Part shown: positions 6,219 through 6,641 of the stretch, one piece after another
Position numbering within the stretch: the first letter of the stretch is position 1
Layout of the letters: each line of letters begins with the position of its first letter
Source of the DNA: JBGTBQ01 sp041749275
Lineage (GTDB): Bacteria > Acidobacteriota > Blastocatellia > Pyrinomonadales > Pyrinomonadaceae
Assembly: GCA_041749275.1 (NCBI GenBank)
Contig: JBGTBQ010000237.1
Span: 1 to 6,641, forward strand
DNA: 6,641 bases
Direction: 5' to 3'
The notes under the pieces: generated by a model
What the model was told of the DNA's origin: nothing
The model's input: the letters and a program-made list of their open reading frames with translations, nothing else
Databases searched by the model: none
Translations under genes and position numbers: made by a program

Positions 6219-6641
6219 AAGCTTGCGGCGCTTTCCGCACTGGCTTTTCACTAGTTGCCGGCAAGAATTCACTGCCGCTTCTTCGCACAACCGCTGGTGC
6301 CCACGCGAAACTGGTAATGTCAGCCGACGCGGAACTGCCCAATCAACCGCGAACTTTCACAACATAACCTGTTTCATCACCTCTTCGTTCTAGGAGAACA
6401 AGGATATGGCGTATGCCTCTATATACTTTCGCCGCACGCGTACTCACGCTCCTATCGGCACGGTCTCCTAGTAAACATTATATCGTCGGCACCATGGGTA
6501 ATCGGCGGGGAGATATTCGGGCGCATAGGCTGTCATGCCAACGGCTGTTGTTACGGGAAGCCGGTGGAAAACGATTCGAGGGTCTCGCGGTTGTTGCAGG
6601 TGAAATATACAAATAAACTACAGAAGGCGGTCTGGCACGGC
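6219..6641 (+). pseudogene. Relic of an Lgt-like (prolipoprotein diacylglyceryl transferase family) membrane protein
   Basis: Fragments in three frames follow the order of an Lgt-family protein. 6219-6251 LAALSALAF then 6251-6271 LVAGKNS resemble the first membrane segment; 6290-6364 AGAHAKLVMSADAE and PRTF resemble 'GAKLLMLLVDWE...NPREIF'; 6384-6410 FVLGEQGYG resembles 'VFxGGLIGG'; 6409-6465 AYASIYFRRTRTHAPIGTV resembles the 'YLRRHRLPIGTV' loop; 6468 onward ends in GRIGCHANGCCYGKP (6519-6563), a Cys-rich version of the Lgt signature, its Arg at 6522-6524. The distance from AKL to GRIGC is about 214 bases, near what I expect. Lgt adds diacylglyceryl to the cysteine of lipoproteins; Cys-rich paralogs are less understood. 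Stops and frame changes make it nonfunctional here. The final motif is strong and the earlier fragments individually weak. The copy runs off the right edge. Confidence 0.72.

Noticed and set aside
6027..6290. 87-residue minus-strand frame
   Set aside because: It is antisense to the clear MFS fragment and to the start of the Lgt-like relic and has no recognisable motif.
6391..6471. Well-placed AGGAG followed by ATG at 6406 and a 21-codon frame, as a leader peptide or small gene
   Set aside because: The frame encodes SIYFRRTRTHAPIGTV, which fits inside the Lgt-like relic; the purine-rich lead is probably the Gly-Glu codons of that relic.
6413..6616. 67-residue plus-strand frame
   Set aside because: It is a shadow of the Lgt-like relic, whose signature is read in another frame over the same bases.
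1..6641. tRNA, rRNA, CRISPR array, riboswitch, intact transposase
   Set aside because: No cloverleaf, regularly spaced repeats, known aptamer pattern or transposase motif was found on reading both strands.

Overview
The window is dominated by one long gene on the minus strand, a non-ribosomal peptide synthetase (NRPS). It starts at 5382, runs left through two modules and leaves the window at position 1 in the middle of the second adenylation domain. The visible part is 1794 codons with no stop or frameshift, in the order C-A-PCP-C-A(partial). The conserved core motifs that fall in the window are present, and no epimerase, methyltransferase, reductase or thioesterase is seen. The large open frames on the opposite strand are shadows of this GC-rich gene.

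The right-hand fifth (5383-6641) has no intact gene that I can support, but it is not empty. Read frame by frame, it holds three eroded relics. (1) On the minus strand, about 5413-5715, is a piece of another NRPS adenylation domain (A5 region, A6, and the stretch just after). It is broken by frame changes and a stop, appears interrupted by a small hairpin-rich element, and ends in the reading frame of the intact NRPS just before its start codon. (2) On the plus strand, about 5777-6135, is a relic of a major facilitator superfamily (MFS) exporter. (3) On the plus strand, 6219 to the window edge, is a relic of an Lgt-like (prolipoprotein diacylglyceryl transferase family) membrane protein in several frames. 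These relics are the most notable content: they suggest that the upstream part of a biosynthetic locus has decayed or been rearranged, leaving an NRPS that begins with a condensation domain and has no visible donor module.

The organism is a bacterium with a high-GC genome that still uses TTA leucine codons in the NRPS, which argues mildly against Streptomyces-like actinomycetes. The domain style (LCL-like C domains, an N-terminal 'KRELLATVLRRR' lead-in) recalls NRPSs of Acidobacteriota, Myxococcota and Cyanobacteria. The phylum cannot be fixed from this window.

Functionally, module 1 would load an amino acid whose specificity code (DILQIGYIWK) is closest to the glycine code I remember, DILQLGLIWK. 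The second C domain would condense it onto the residue chosen by module 2. The A domain of module 2 also begins its code with D-I-L, but the rest lies outside the window. The product, the first substrate of the leading C domain and the release step cannot be seen here.
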